From: Thalassia testudinum
Taxonomy: Eukaryota; Streptophyta; Magnoliopsida; Alismatales; Hydrocharitaceae
Reading direction: 5' to 3'
NCBI GenBank assembly: GCA_037157565.1
Contig: JAZHRO010000003.1
Location: forward strand, 74,402,501-74,466,500
Length of the DNA: 64,000 nt
Shown here piece by piece: positions 1 through 11,510 of this stretch. The notes under the pieces were generated by a model. It made no database searches and was not told the DNA's origin. It saw only the letters and a list, made by a program, of their open reading frames with translations. The first letter of the stretch is position 1. Every line of letters begins with the position of its first letter. Position numbers and translations under genes: made by a program.

Positions 1-8
1 TTAAATAT

Positions 9-46
9 CCACCCCCCCATGCCTAAATGATGCAATGTCCTCATTG
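9..46 (-). other. Post-coding G-rich (second PPT-like) motif of G
   Basis: On the minus strand it reads CAATGAGGACATTGCATC, a short gap, then GGCATGGGGGGG. The same motif follows the coding region in A, B1, B2, D, E and F. It resembles a polypurine tract but lies more than 1 kb before the true PPT/LTR junction wherever both are visible. Confidence 0.7.
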
Positions 47-81
47 TACAAATAAAGACATGAAAATGTAGAGTAAACTGA

Positions 82-2227
82 TGTTGGGAGTCGTAAAGTG
101 CATTTTGATAGAAAAATGCGTCGTAGTATAGTGCGCAATACGATCAAACAAAAATATTTATATAAAGATAATGAGACTTTGAGTCCCAATCGTTCGTCCC
201 TGAGAGGCGTTTATGAAAAAATGAAATAGATCTTTTTTCGCTCCACCTACTTAAAAATCGCATGGTAGTTTATGGTTATTACGTATTTAAGCACGATAAG
301 CTTAGTTGCAAGAATATAAAAAATGAAGAGCAGGAAACTTGAATCACACGAAATAGATTGCAATCAATAAGCTCATGGTGATTTTCAACACAGAGATATG
401 TATATAAAAATATATCTTTCATTCATTTAGGAGGGTGTTTGCAACATGGAAGTTAGAGCAAAGCTTATAAAGGAAAGCTTGAAGATATAAATCTAGCTAA
501 CAGAAAATGATCGCATACAGGAATCTATGGGGGGATTTTGCATGCATCATTAGGGGAGAATAAGAGCTACACTACTAAGCAGTAAATGAAAGCATGTAAA
601 TATGAAGAACTAGCTACTAATCTAGCAGAAAACAAGGGCATTCGGAGGTGGACTTTGATGGCCATTGAATGGTTGAGAGGAGAAGGAGGGGCGGCCAATG
701 GTGCTTAGGCCGGCCCTAGCAGAGAGGTTGGAGAGGTGATCCAGCATCCTGGTGTGGAGGTGGTGATGGCCATGGTGAAGCTACTTGTGGACATGGAATG
801 GAGGTGAAGGTAGCTAACCTAAGTGTGAATGAGTGACAAGAATGGGATGGGTGCAAATGGCTACCTCTTAGGTCTTTTTATAGACCTAATGGAGTCTCTC
901 TAGAGAAGTGTGGAACTCTCTAGAGAGAGCCCCAAAAGTGGTCGGCCAAGTGAGAGAGAGAGGTAGTTCTTAAATCCATAAAGAGTGGATCTCAATTTGA
1001 ATGGCTCTTGGTTGCTAATTTTGGTAACCAAGAGTGGCACCACCTTTGGAGAGAGTTCTAGAGAACTCTCGATCAGTGTGTGTGAGTGAATGGGTGTGTG
1101 TGTGTGAGTGTGTGGCCATGCCATATGTAGCTCTGTGGTCTAGGTTAGGTCTAAGGGGTTTAGGTTGGTGTAGGCCTTAAATTAAGGTTGCAAACCCTAA
1201 TTGCTAAAGAGGAATTGCAATTAAACTTAACATAAGTTTAATTCAATAAGTGTGAACCTAATTGAGAGTGAAATAACTCAATTAGGTTGGGCTTAGGTCA
1301 ATTGGACTCTCACTGAGTCCAATTAGACTTGTGTGGGTTGAGATTTGAGCTCAATTAGACCCTATGAGTCCAATTGACTAGGAAATAGCAATTGACTATG
1401 ATCTAAGTCAATTAGGCTTAGTGAAGACCTAATTAGGTCCTTAGGGAGGTTTAGTGGTGGTGTACTAGGGTTAGGGTACCTTAATTTAGGTTCCTATGGG
1501 GTTGGAATTGGGTTTAGGGAGCTAGAAATCTAAGATCAAGGCTTGAATCTCAAAACAGAAACTGGAGAACAGTTCCAGACATCCAATACTCAAAAATTGA
1601 AAGTCCAGACTTGTTTTCTGGATGTCCAATCAGAGTCAGGAAGGATTCAAGGTTCTGTCTTGGGTATTCTGTAGAAATTGGACATCTGACCATGTGTCTG
1701 GACGCCCAATAACATTGCAGAAGTGGGTTTAAGGTGTGTAGGAGTTGGCCAAGGGTTCTGGATGTCCTATAATTCATCTGTACATCCAGATAAAGGTTGG
1801 AATTAGGGTTTTATGGTTTCCTAGGGTGCGGTGACCTAATCTAAGGGTGGCTAAGGCTTGGGGATGTTTGTAGGCTATCCTAGGGCTCGGATGGACCTAA
1901 GTTCTTCACATTTTACTGCTTTATTCCTACTTAATAGAGTAGCATACCTTAACTCCCTTACATTATTATCTACTATATCTAATCTAAGTTTTCTGCTCCA
2001 GCTTTGCTGCAACACCAATTATTCCTTCATTCTTCTTATCCAGCTTCAGATCTAGCTTCAGATCTAGCTTGTTACTTGTAATTGACATAATGCACATAAT
2101 CATCACATTATAGCATTATTTTATGCATAGCTAAAAGATAATGCTTATGCATGCATGAATTGCCCTAACTTATGCTAGGTCCTAGCCTAATTTAGGTCAA
2201 TTAAGACCTATGATTATTGCGCAATCA
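82..2227 (-). mobile_element. Solo LTR related to element A
   Basis: Reversed, this matches the A LTRs (16747-18895, 24265-26430) over its length: the same start (TGATTGCG.AATAATCATAGG), the same AATTGGACTC repeats, TATA box and tail. Length 2146 bp fits the A LTRs (2149 and 2166). There is no internal region. Flanks are ACTGA (77-81) and ACAGA (2228-2232), a TSD with one mismatch. Joining the flanks restores the post-coding region of G, so it entered G and later lost its body by LTR-LTR recombination. It is more diverged from A's LTRs than they are from each other. Confidence 0.85.
874..883 (-). promoter_or_regulatory. TATA box of the solo LTR
   Basis: Minus-strand CTATAAAAAG followed by ACC, at the place equivalent to CTATAAAAAG (25663-25672) in the A 3' LTR. 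Confidence 0.55.
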
Positions 2228-2232
2228 ACAGA

Positions 2233-2579
2233 ATCACCTGAATAACATGAGAAATCTGGTCAGCTCTGTAGGGAACGTGAGATATAAACATGTACTAAAT
2301 TTAATACCTTTAGCTAGACATAGTATACATACAAAGAAGAAATTAAGAATTCACAACTGCAGGTCAGAATGAAAATCAAAATATTGATCCTCAGACTTGC
2401 CAACAAAATATGTCCACAGATATGGACCAAGTTATGGTGCAGACCCATGCCCTAGGGTCAAGTGGTTCTAAGATTCTGGATGAAAATCACCCAGAATAGA
2501 AGGTTGTTAAGCTTGCGGTTTTGTGGTGTGCAGCCCATGACCAAAATTGTAGATAGTAGGTAGATCTGGTTCACTAGTT
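2233..2579 (-). other. Non-coding 3' part of G
   Basis: Lies between the G ORF and the solo-LTR insertion. The pieces on either side of the solo LTR line up, when joined, with the region just after integrase in B1 (about 37800-37900) and B2 (about 33010-33120), including the TAGCTAG-type segment. No ORF of note. Confidence 0.5.
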
Positions 2580-4065
2580 TCAGATGTCCACATAAACATT
2601 TAGCTTAGAAAAAAAATCAGTTATTCCAGGCTTGGGTCGCACGTGAAAGATATCATAAGTGTCCATACAGAGGATAGGTGGTTTCAAGTCAATAGGTACC
2701 CTTAGATCCAAAATCGTAGTTCCCTCAGAATTAGCCTCTCAAATTTTCATTGCCAAATTCCTATCCTCTAAAATCAAGTGCTCAAGCTTTGAGACCTCGA
2801 AATCATTGTATACCCCATCTAGAGTTCCCAAGTTCAGAAATTGCAGCTGAATCAAGATTGACTTGGGCGTAATGATATTAGAAGTCAACTTTTTGGGGTG
2901 CAGCTGAGGACTGGGGTCACTGGTTGAATAATCAGGATTCGGATCCTCCAAGTTAACCCCAAACGAATTCAAATCTTCAATGAATGGGCTATCAAATGAT
3001 TCATCAGATTCCTCATGTCCGTTTGTCTCCCTAAAATCATTTTCCTGATGCTCAAGTGAGACTTCACCAAAAGATTCTTCACCCTCCGAGTCAAAGAATT
3101 GATGATCCTCATTTATATGTCTCAAAATTATAAATCATTTTATTATCCAACGAGACATAATTTTCTTCGTTTCCTGACTTGGGGATCTCGGGTGAATAAA
3201 TTGGTTCATCTTTAAATGGTTGCTCTAGACCAATCTGGTCATCCCCAGTCTCAGAATATGTATCCCCCTTGATAAGTGCTTGAGCGGGTTCATACATTGG
3301 CTCTCTTAAGGAGGGTTCATCTTGAGAATCATCCTAAGGTTTGACTAGTGCACCCATAAATTTCATCCTCAGCCTTGATGACTTCCTAAGAAGAAACTCA
3401 CCTAGGTCCCTATCCCTAACACTTTGGAACAAATCCAAAAGAGAACTATTAAGTTCATCAATCATTTTGATCATAGGCACTAGTGCTTCAGTGCATGGTC
3501 TTGGCTGAGATTCTAGAGATTGTATAGTGTTCGTCAATTTAGCCAACACTCTATCCTGGATCTGGTTCACCTGAACCGACTGGTTCGGTTTAGGGTTGGG
3601 TGGGTTTGGGTTCAATCTAGGGGAACCAAGATATCGAGGTTCTCGGGTCCCTCCCTGATAGTAGGTCATTTTGGGTTGTTCAAAGAATGGTGATGACCTA
3701 TTTTCAATGGAATACTAGGGAGGGTAGGTGTTATAATTACCATATCCTTCTTGATTATAGATCGAGTTCGTTTTGTCATCGAAGTATAGGGATCCATAAT
3801 CATTGTAGCTCTGGGGAGGACAGTAATCATAATCTTGTTGTCTAGGGTTAGGCCCTAGACACTAAGGTCCATATTCATATCCCCAATCAAAATCATCCCG
3901 GCCAGTGGATTGGTAATTACAAGTCAAGTCGGAAGAGTAATCATCTTGGGGATAAGTGGTGGTAGGAGGGTAGGATTGGAAATGTGTGAAAGATGCGGAT
4001 GGATACATTATGGAGTAGGACGGAAAACAAAAGAGAGAAAGGTGCCCTGTAGTACAATCGACCAA
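2580..4065 (-). pseudogene. G ORF: unrecognised acidic, Tyr/Asn/Pro-rich protein, broken
   Basis: Occupies the gag-pol position but matches no gag, protease, RT or integrase motif I know. From 4065 to about 3110 one frame holds, with stops near 3862, 3714 and 3334; a frameshift near 3120 moves to the frame 3125-2580, with a further stop at 2739. Order: Tyr/Asp/Gln/Pro/Asn-rich N-terminal third (with DYDYCPPQSYNDYG), a predicted helical middle (QDRVLAKLTNTIQ; SVRDRDLGEFLL), then a Glu/Asp/Ser-rich part (SEGEESFGEV). Total about 490 codons. The A and F elements have ORFs with similar composition in the same place. The start at 4065 is the first Met of the frame and is uncertain. Function unknown; a gag substitute or packaging protein is speculation. 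Confidence 0.45.
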
Positions 4066-5237
4066 ACCTATCCTTATGTGGGTATCATAAAGACCTATAG
4101 ACTCCCAGGACCCATCATGAGATTATAAATGATTAGGTCTAATATTTTCTGGTCAATCCAACCAGTTTGAAGGAGGGACTGGGGAGAAGGTTCTTCCTTT
4201 GGCTTACACCTCTAGTTCCTACTGTACCCCACAGCTCCAGTCGTTTGACACTACTCCCCTTGATAGACATCAGATGGACCAGCAAAAGCAGATTAATCGA
4301 AAAAAAATCTCAGTTGGATCCTTGAAGAGCGAATCAATCTTTAAGGCCAACGTCGACTCAGTTTTGGTTAGGCTTTGGATGATTATTCTCTTGGAATGTG
4401 ATGGGCCCCTTAATGATTAGTTAAAGTGTGTGTGTGTGTGCACAACCAGGGTTTTCAAACAAGGTTATTTGATGATGTGTTTTTTAGAGTTTAACCATGT
4501 TTAGTAGCTTTTAGGGTTTAATTCTTAGGTTGGTTCAATCAAGGTTTAGTAGAACGCTCCAAGTTTTGAAAACATGGGTGATGATATGTTCCTTTAAAAA
4601 TCAAAAATAACGTGGAGTGACTGGTTCAGCCGTAAGAATCAACCCTAAGTGGCAAGCTACTTGATGGATCAATTTTAGATTGAGTGGTGTGGCCCAAATA
4701 GTTCAAGAAATTGGCCTATTGCACCACTTGATTAAGGCACACAAAAAGTCAACCTAATTGGATTTCTACACAATTATTTTTGTGTTGAGTTAAGTGTATC
4801 GGGTCCACATGTTATATCCTTGTTAACTGGTAGAATCGATGTGATTGTGCCCCTTAGGGTGAGTAGCTGTGGGTGTTAAGTATGTAGCTTTCAGAAAATC
4901 CCACAAGAGAAGAGTATATTTTTTTCTTTCTTCTTTTTTTTTTAATATATGCAGGGGTGAGATGAGTGGATGTGGCAAACAAACAACCAAATGTATCCTA
5001 GGGTTTACAAACAACACCTAAGTTGATTTGGGTTTGAGTTATTAGTGCGATGAAATGATCTAGTGGGTGGGGAAGTGGGGGACACTTACAAAGCACTCTA
5101 CAAGTACTTTACTCCAGTCTACCACACTTGTATCTCCATGCTAAGGTACCTGCAAGACAATAGATCAGAGATAAGCGAGGATAGTGCTATGTAAATGCAA
5201 AGAAGTGCATAAAACAATAAAGTAAATTTTGTTTCCT
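4066..5237 (-). other. Leader (5' untranslated region) of G
   Basis: Region between PBS and ORF, with no convincing coding sequence. It holds the conserved leader block (4145-4270) and a short GT run (about 4426-4440). Confidence 0.6.
4145..4270 (-). other. Conserved leader block (copy in G)
   Basis: Minus-strand sequence with GTGTCAAACGACTGGAGC and, further on, GCCAAAGGAAGAACCTTC then TCCCCAGTCCC. Close copies sit in the leaders of B1 (43711-43835), B2 (50552-50675), C (28258-28380) and A (about 20180-20290), although the coding regions differ. Candidate packaging or dimerisation signal. Confidence 0.65.
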
Positions 5238-5254
5238 CCCCAGCAACGGCGCCA
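5238..5254 (-). other. Primer-binding site of G (tRNA-Asp)
   Basis: Minus strand TGGCGCCGTTGCTGGGG, one base off the complement of the plant tRNA-Asp(GUC) 3' end, three bases inside the LTR end at 5258. Confidence 0.85.
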
Positions 5255-5257
5255 AAA

Positions 5258-6296
5258 TGATCTCATGGGTTTTGCGTGTTTGAAATCGGGGTTATGAGCA
5301 ACCCATCCTCGTAGTTGCAAAACTCGTAATCAAATATAATTTATACCGAAACTCCAAGGGAGTCTCGAGTCAAACACAAGGAGGTGACGTTTACTTTGTA
5401 TGAAAGCCGCGCTTCCATCTTTTTCTTTTTGGTGTTTTATGGTTCTATTATTTTTTTGTTTTTAAATAAAATGACAAACAATCACAAGAGAGAGAGAATT
5501 GAATATGACATATTACATGAATGTCAATTACAATAATCTAGAAAACATGAAAAGAGGGGGAGGTGAGAAGAAAACTCCCGAAGCAGTTGTTCGGTGAGAC
5601 GATGGCGCTTGGCGGAAGCTCGGATGAAGGAGTTGGGAAGTAGGACGATGAAGGTGAGAAGCGGGAGGACATCGGGTAGAGGAAAGCTTCAGTGTAGCTC
5701 TCGAATGGAGGTGAGAAGGCAGAGATGATCTGTTACGGGAATGGAGGTGGGAGGACAGCTCCAAGGTGACTTATGAATGGGGATGGGATGATGGAGGAGT
5801 ATTTAGTGGGGCAGAGTTTCGTTACACTACTAGCAGCCATGGGATCTTGAAAGCAAGCTCTAACAGAGCATTGGTAGGCTTGCTAGAACTTGGAGTAGGT
5901 GGGACTTGAGTAGGTAGAGATGGCTTGGAAGGGAGGGGGTGTAGGTCCTTATATAATGGATGAGAAGAGGCTACAATAGGCAAGGGATCATTAGCAACCT
6001 CCAGGTCCTCGCTGTAAGTGTCACTGTTAGCAGCTCACACCCACTCAAGCACGTAGTTGGCCTTACTGGCATAAGAACAATTAGCAATGGCTGACTGTCT
6101 ACTAGCTATTGCTAAAGGCTGGTACCAGCCAAGCATGCACTCGCTCACACCCGCAGATGGTCCGCACATGTCGTACCTCTGGTCGCACACGCACGCTCGT
6201 GCATTGGCACTGCACGTGCATGCTTGCGCTACAGCTAGTGCTGCACTCGCCTCCAATTTCTGATTTGGGGGGTCCATGCGTCTCGAACCATATATT
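5258..6296 (-). repeat. 5' LTR of G, first part
   Basis: Starts next to the PBS and aligns with the LTRs of D and C (AAACTCGTAATCAAAT and AACTCCAAGGGAGT segments). A TATA-like TTATATAAGG lies on the minus strand near 5947-5957. The alignment stops just after a B-box-like GGTTCGAGACG (6289-6279, minus), where E begins. The LTR resumes at about 15304; the two parts add up to about 1.6 kb, the size of the D and C LTRs. Confidence 0.75.
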
Positions 6297-7978
6297 TGAT
6301 TTTTATCAATCTAAGTTTAAGCAAATTAACCAGATATTCATTATTAATCAAACTTAGGGTAGTAAAACTCTAATCTACTAGCCTACAACACTAAGGACAA
6401 ACTTCTAGACCTAGGATTTTGTCAATCCTTCCCCTTTAGGTCTCAACTGCAAATCCTCAAAACCTGATTTCCTAGGCTTCATTGCCCAATACCAAGGTTC
6501 AGTAGCTATGATTTTAGAACATCTGTGCTTTGTGAAGAGAGTTGTCCTAAAGGCATCCAAATTTGCAAAATTCCAGATCTTAAGACATCAATTTCCAATC
6601 TAGATTATTCCAATTCAAGCCTTTGGCTTGGCCTTACTCAGGTTTGGTTGCTTTCTCCTCACTAGTTTTCTATCCCGAGGTCAACACCTTTTGTGTATAT
6701 TTCCCTGGTGGACCACTGGATCTCTTATTCCTAATTTTTTTATCTCCATATTTTTTTAAACTTTTTCTATAGGTTAGAACACCCATTTGTAGCGATGTGT
6801 TCTTTTATTTGATGGAAGGAAGGGTAGCATCTATTTATACCAAGATGCTTTATTTTTATGGAAAAACTACAAAAGTACCCATTTGTAGCAAGGCACTTAA
6901 CCGCAGGATGTTTTATTTTATTTTTTTACTTTTTTCTCCCCCTTCTCATTTTTCTTACTTACTTTATTCTCCAAATCTTTTTTCTAGGTGAGTGGCACAT
7001 CCTTCACCCTTTCAAGAACTGCCCCGTGGAAATCCTTGGACTAAAGAGGATTTAGAATCGATCTCTTAACCTCTGTGTTTTCACGATCTCAGTTGCCAAC
7101 AAGACAATTCCTTGTATGTGAATTTTAGATGTTTAGGTTACTTAGCTCCAAAACCAGTGCTTGGACAACAAAGCCCTTCACTCTTAGGTTCTTTGAATTT
7201 TTAGTTTCCCCCTATAGGATTTGTCAGGACAAAAATTACTAAGTCTACTCAAATGTCTATAGCCTGAAAGACTTGTAGATTAAATTCTACTAACTCTATA
7301 CTTAATTAACTCTGAATATCTGGCCTTTTTACTTTACTTTATGATAAAATCAAATATTCAAAAAACAAAAGGATTACTTAATCTTATTGATTAAAAAGTC
7401 ACAATTTAATTCCAAAACTTAAGCTTAAAACTTAATACAACTTAGTTTCCTAATTTCAGGGTAAGAACAGAAAAACAAAGCTTAAAGATTAAAGATTCTA
7501 ATTCAAATAAAATCCTGTTTTAAAAATTTTGAAAGCAAAAGTGTGTTTTTTACAACATGTTATAAGTAAAAATCTAAATAAGAATTTAATGCTCTTATAT
7601 ACTCTATATGTATTCATAATATATCTTTTTAGTTTCTGACCTGAAAGAAAAATTAAGCTCTTAATATTAATATAAATATATATATATATATATTTTTTCT
7701 TCTTTTCTTCTTTATGCTAGGTGAATATAGCCCTTTTATTATGTTTTAATTTTCAAATTTTTGTATTTATATATTTTCATTTTGACGTTTCTAAAATTTT
7801 CCAATTTTTATGAATTTTTCAAAATTTTTCTAAATTTTATGACACTTTTGATATATAATTTTTAAATATTTTTGGTATTTCCATTTTTTTTAAAAAAGAT
7901 TCGTGGGTATTTATTTTTTATGTGTTTTTTTAATATCTTTTCTTTACACATACACTTGAAATGAAAATTTCACTTCAC
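6297..7978 (-). other. AT-rich 3' spacer of E
   Basis: About 1.7 kb with no supported gene. It includes an AT dinucleotide run (about 7676-7692) and T-rich stretches. The position corresponds to the post-coding spacer of the other elements, but no PPT or LTR start is visible. Confidence 0.4.
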
Positions 7979-8014
7979 AACCCCCCAAGCCAAGATTTTA
8001 CAATATCCTCATTG
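7979..8014 (-). other. Post-coding G-rich motif of E
   Basis: Minus strand CAATGAGGATATTGTAAAAT, then CTTGGCTTGGGGGG. It is a diverged copy of the motif found after pol in B1 and B2, here following gag because pol is missing. A segment like TAGCTAGGCGTAAACC near 8250-8270 also matches sequence just downstream of integrase in B1, which places the deletion. Confidence 0.65.
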
Positions 8015-8543
8015 TAAGAAGGGTCAAAAGATACTACACTTCATTTAGTATAGGGTGATGGAAGGAGTCGGATATCGGAGATCACTAATCTCTGTGCGAA
8101 CGATTTTAAGTCTGACCAAAGGTCAGAGTGGTCAGTCAGACTAAATGAAGGAAATTAGTATAAGATGAAGTGAAAAATCAGAAAATGTATAGGGAAATAA
8201 AAGTGTAGAAAGCAGGAAATAGCTATGTATAAGATGCTAAGTTTTACGCCTTTAGCTAGGCGTAAACCCTAGTGAAGAACTCCTAAAAGGAGTACGAATG
8301 ATAAAAACAAAGGAGTTATGAAAGAATTGATTCAAAAATATAAAAAAAGATAAGAACCACCTGGTAAAAACTCGTCCTGAGATTGCCTACAATAGATCTC
8401 GTAGAACCAAAATCAGATAAAAATCTTAGAAAGATAAGAGTGAATCTCATGAAGATTAGATTTGATTCAGGTTGAGATGTAAAATATTAAAGATTGAGGC
8501 ACTTCAAGAAATTATTCCAACCAAGTTCAGAAGATCAGTAGAG

Positions 8544-10360
8544 TCAATTTTGATTCTCAATAATAGGTGGGTCATTTTGATACAATAAAGGCTGCTGATT
8601 CAATTTTGGTGGATTACTTTCTGGAAGTATAGAAGAAGGGTTCTGATTAGAATCAAAGGCCTGATTAAGGAAATGTACTTGGCCTTGATATTGCCTAGGG
8701 TTTTGGAAATTCCTAGGATTTGGAATTGGCTAAGATGGAAGAGTACCTGACTGATGAGACTCAATGAAAAGCGTGATTTGATTTTGTAAATCAGCCAACT
8801 CTACCTTACATTGCCTTCGAATCTTAGCGAGAGCTTCAACATTTTACCTCTGGCTTTCTGACACAGCTTTCAAAATCTGGTCTAGCTACGTATCTCTTTT
8901 TGGCCTAGAGTAATTCAACATACTCATAGGATTAGGCCTCACATTTGGTTGCTGAGAAGGCAATGGAGGTGGGTTTAGATGTGTCTGATTTGGATAATTT
9001 GGTATTCGATTTTTATTTTGATCAGCCCAAGAAAAATTTGGGTGGCTTCTCCATCCGGGATTATAGGTATTAGAATAAGGATTTGATCTTGGAATGTTTT
9101 CTTGGATGGTGTTTAAATCTAAAGGATAAGGCATGTTTTCTGCAACAGGAAACGTTGGGGAAAAGGGTGGGAAAGATTGTGGGACAAAGGTCCATCCTTG
9201 GGTTAGTGCAAGAGTAGAAAGGAAACCCAAGGAAGATGGATCTCTAGAATCCAGATTATTCACGAATTCCCTCCCCGTGGGAATCTGCGAAACAGGTGAA
9301 TGCGTGGGATTTTGCGTAGCAAGTAGAGGTGTAAGAGTTTTCATCATATTTCAGACCTCATCTAGATGCTTTGCTACGATGTTGACTTTGTCTAGTTTCT
9401 ATGCAATAATTTCCAAATCCTTTGAATTGGACGGATTGCCGATCTCGTGAATGCCCTTATGCAGATTTTGATGTGCTATTTTCATTCCCCGCATAAATTG
9501 CGACATAGATGCATTATTGATTGAGTTTTCCGCCATCCCTTCAAATAATTCCAAAGCTGATTCTACGTCACGATTTAGAAAATTCCTTCCACAAGATGCA
9601 TCAACTAGATTGCGAATGCCTTCTTGCAATCCATAGTAGAAGATGTGCACTAGTTGCCAGTGAGGAATGTCATGATGTGAACTTTTCCTTTGTAATTCAT
9701 GAAATCATTCCCATACTTCATGAATTGGTTCTCCTTGATTTTGATTAAATGTTGTGATTGCTCACCTTAAAGCATTTGTTTGACCAATAAGAAAGAATTT
9801 ATTCAAAAATGGAAATTCGAGTTCAGCCCAAGTTGAGATTAGTCTTGCTATAGTTCGATACAAATAAGCTGCTTTATCTTTAAGTCTAAAAGAGAACATT
9901 TTCATAAGTAGGATTTCCCTATTTTGATTTCGAGGTCCAAGAGTTTGAGATAGATTCTTAAGATCTTCAATATGCAAATCTATGAAAATGGATCCTCATA
10001 AGCAAATCCATGAAAATGAGGTATTAGACATATAATGTTTGGCTTTAATTCTGGATCATTTTCCCCAATAGGAATCCCAACATTAGGCTCTACTTGTGCA
10101 TTAGATGGATTATAGTAGTCTCTGAATAGAGGCCTTGGATGAGGGATCGATAAATCAGGAAGATCAAAACCAGCCTCAGGTTGAGGTGGAGGATGGGTTT
10201 GAAGATTCAATAAATTTTTCAAGGCTGCTGTTAAAAGATTAATTTGTCTATTTTGCTCAAGCATCCTAAGATTCTTGTTCATGAGAGCCTCATGAACATC
10301 AAAAGGCAGCATCTCCTCCTGACCAGAAGAAGAAGGGATCTCAGGATTCTGATTTTGCAA
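8544..10360 (-). pseudogene. gag: E gag, broken
   Basis: Athila-type gag (capsid/nucleocapsid polyprotein), nearly complete but dead. In order on the minus strand: N-terminal Gln/Pro-rich part (from 10360), capsid core with YEDPF and, after a disruption, LKDKAAYLYRTIARLISTW (B1: SLRDKAAHWYRTIGRQITTW), then DASCGRNFLNRD and NPGWRSHPNFSWADQ near the end. A small insertion between EDPF and HIEDL near 9980 shifts the frame. In-frame stops follow (for example at about 9399 and 8886). The frame closes at 8544, and protease does not follow. The true start is uncertain. Confidence 0.75.
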
Positions 10361-11487
10361 TTATTCCATATGAATAGATGAATCAGTCGGGAATTTAAGT
10401 GGTTGCTTATCTTCAATCGATCTAGGATCACCTGCCAAAGGAGTTACAAGAGGCGGATGCAAGGATCGCATCCCGTCCATAAAATGAAAAGAGTGTGCAA
10501 AGGCACACTCACACCACCAGAAAATAGTGGTAATAAAAACCCACAAAATAGCCCGAAAAGCACGTGGGTTTTTCCCTTCTTTCAAAGGAAAGAGGATATT
10601 CCTTGAATGCACAAAAATACTTTGGACGCAAACAAGTATAGTAATAGTATCAAAATACGCATCCTAAACTCGTGTCTACGTAAGTGCATATCCTTAAGCT
10701 CAAAGGTCTAGGATCGAGACTGCTCACTACTGGCTTCCCAGGGCTCTAGTAGTGAGATAGACTTGTTGATCTTCGGCCAAAGCCCTAAAGGTGCAAAGAA
10801 AAGAGATAGAAAAATAGGATAAGTGTGACTCTAGTGATCGCGCTGTGTGTGCGATAGCATGCAACAGACGATTGCGATAAAACCAACATGCATTCTACAA
10901 ACAGATTAAGTCACAATTTTTATTTTCCTCTTTTTCACTTAATCTTTTCAAAAATATATCGAAAGAATTAAAGTGACAACTTTTTAAGTATTTTTAAAGA
11001 ATATGTGTGGTCATGTTATTATTTCCAGGATAGGGATCTACGTGGTTTTCTTTGCGTGTTTTCCTGCTGATGTGAGAAAAATAGTAAAAATTTCCCGAGT
11101 CAGATCATAAAGAAACTAGCAGGTAAAATGTATTCCTAAGAGCGTATGCCTATATCATGCTACTGCTAGTCAGAAATCAGAAAGTATGTATTTTTGTATT
11201 TTTTTAATTTTTAATCTAACTAAATGCAACAATTCAAACTGACTAAAGATTAGGAAAAGAATAGTTACAATGGTATTTATAACGGAATACCTGCCTTCTT
11301 CCTGAGATTACCCATAGAGGTAAACCTGAAAAGAAGACAGAAAATAAAACAAAAACACAACTAATTAAAACAAAACACTAAAAACAGTAAGAGTGGTGAA
11401 TATAATTACAGTTACCTCCAATGGCACCAAAATAATTATTAAACAAAGCTATGCAAGGGAGTATTTTGGTGAATTAAAATGTAACCT
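10361..11487 (-). other. Leader of E
   Basis: Between PBS and gag, without supported coding. The leader block shared by A, B1, B2, C and G is not recognisable here. A second PBS-like stretch (CCTCCAATGGCACCAAAAT, near 11407) lies about 80 bp inside the real PBS. Confidence 0.45.
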
Positions 11488-11504
11488 CCCCAGCAATAGC
11501 GCCA
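11488..11504 (-). other. Primer-binding site of E (tRNA-Asp)
   Basis: Minus strand TGGCGCTATTGCTGGGG, a diverged tRNA-Asp-type site six bases from the LTR end at 11511. Confidence 0.75.
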
Positions 11505-11510
11505 TTAAAA

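Noticed and set aside
11400..11425. A second PBS and hence another LTR boundary
   Set aside because: Only a partial match (CCTCCAATGGCACC) and no LTR end follows; possibly a small local duplication.
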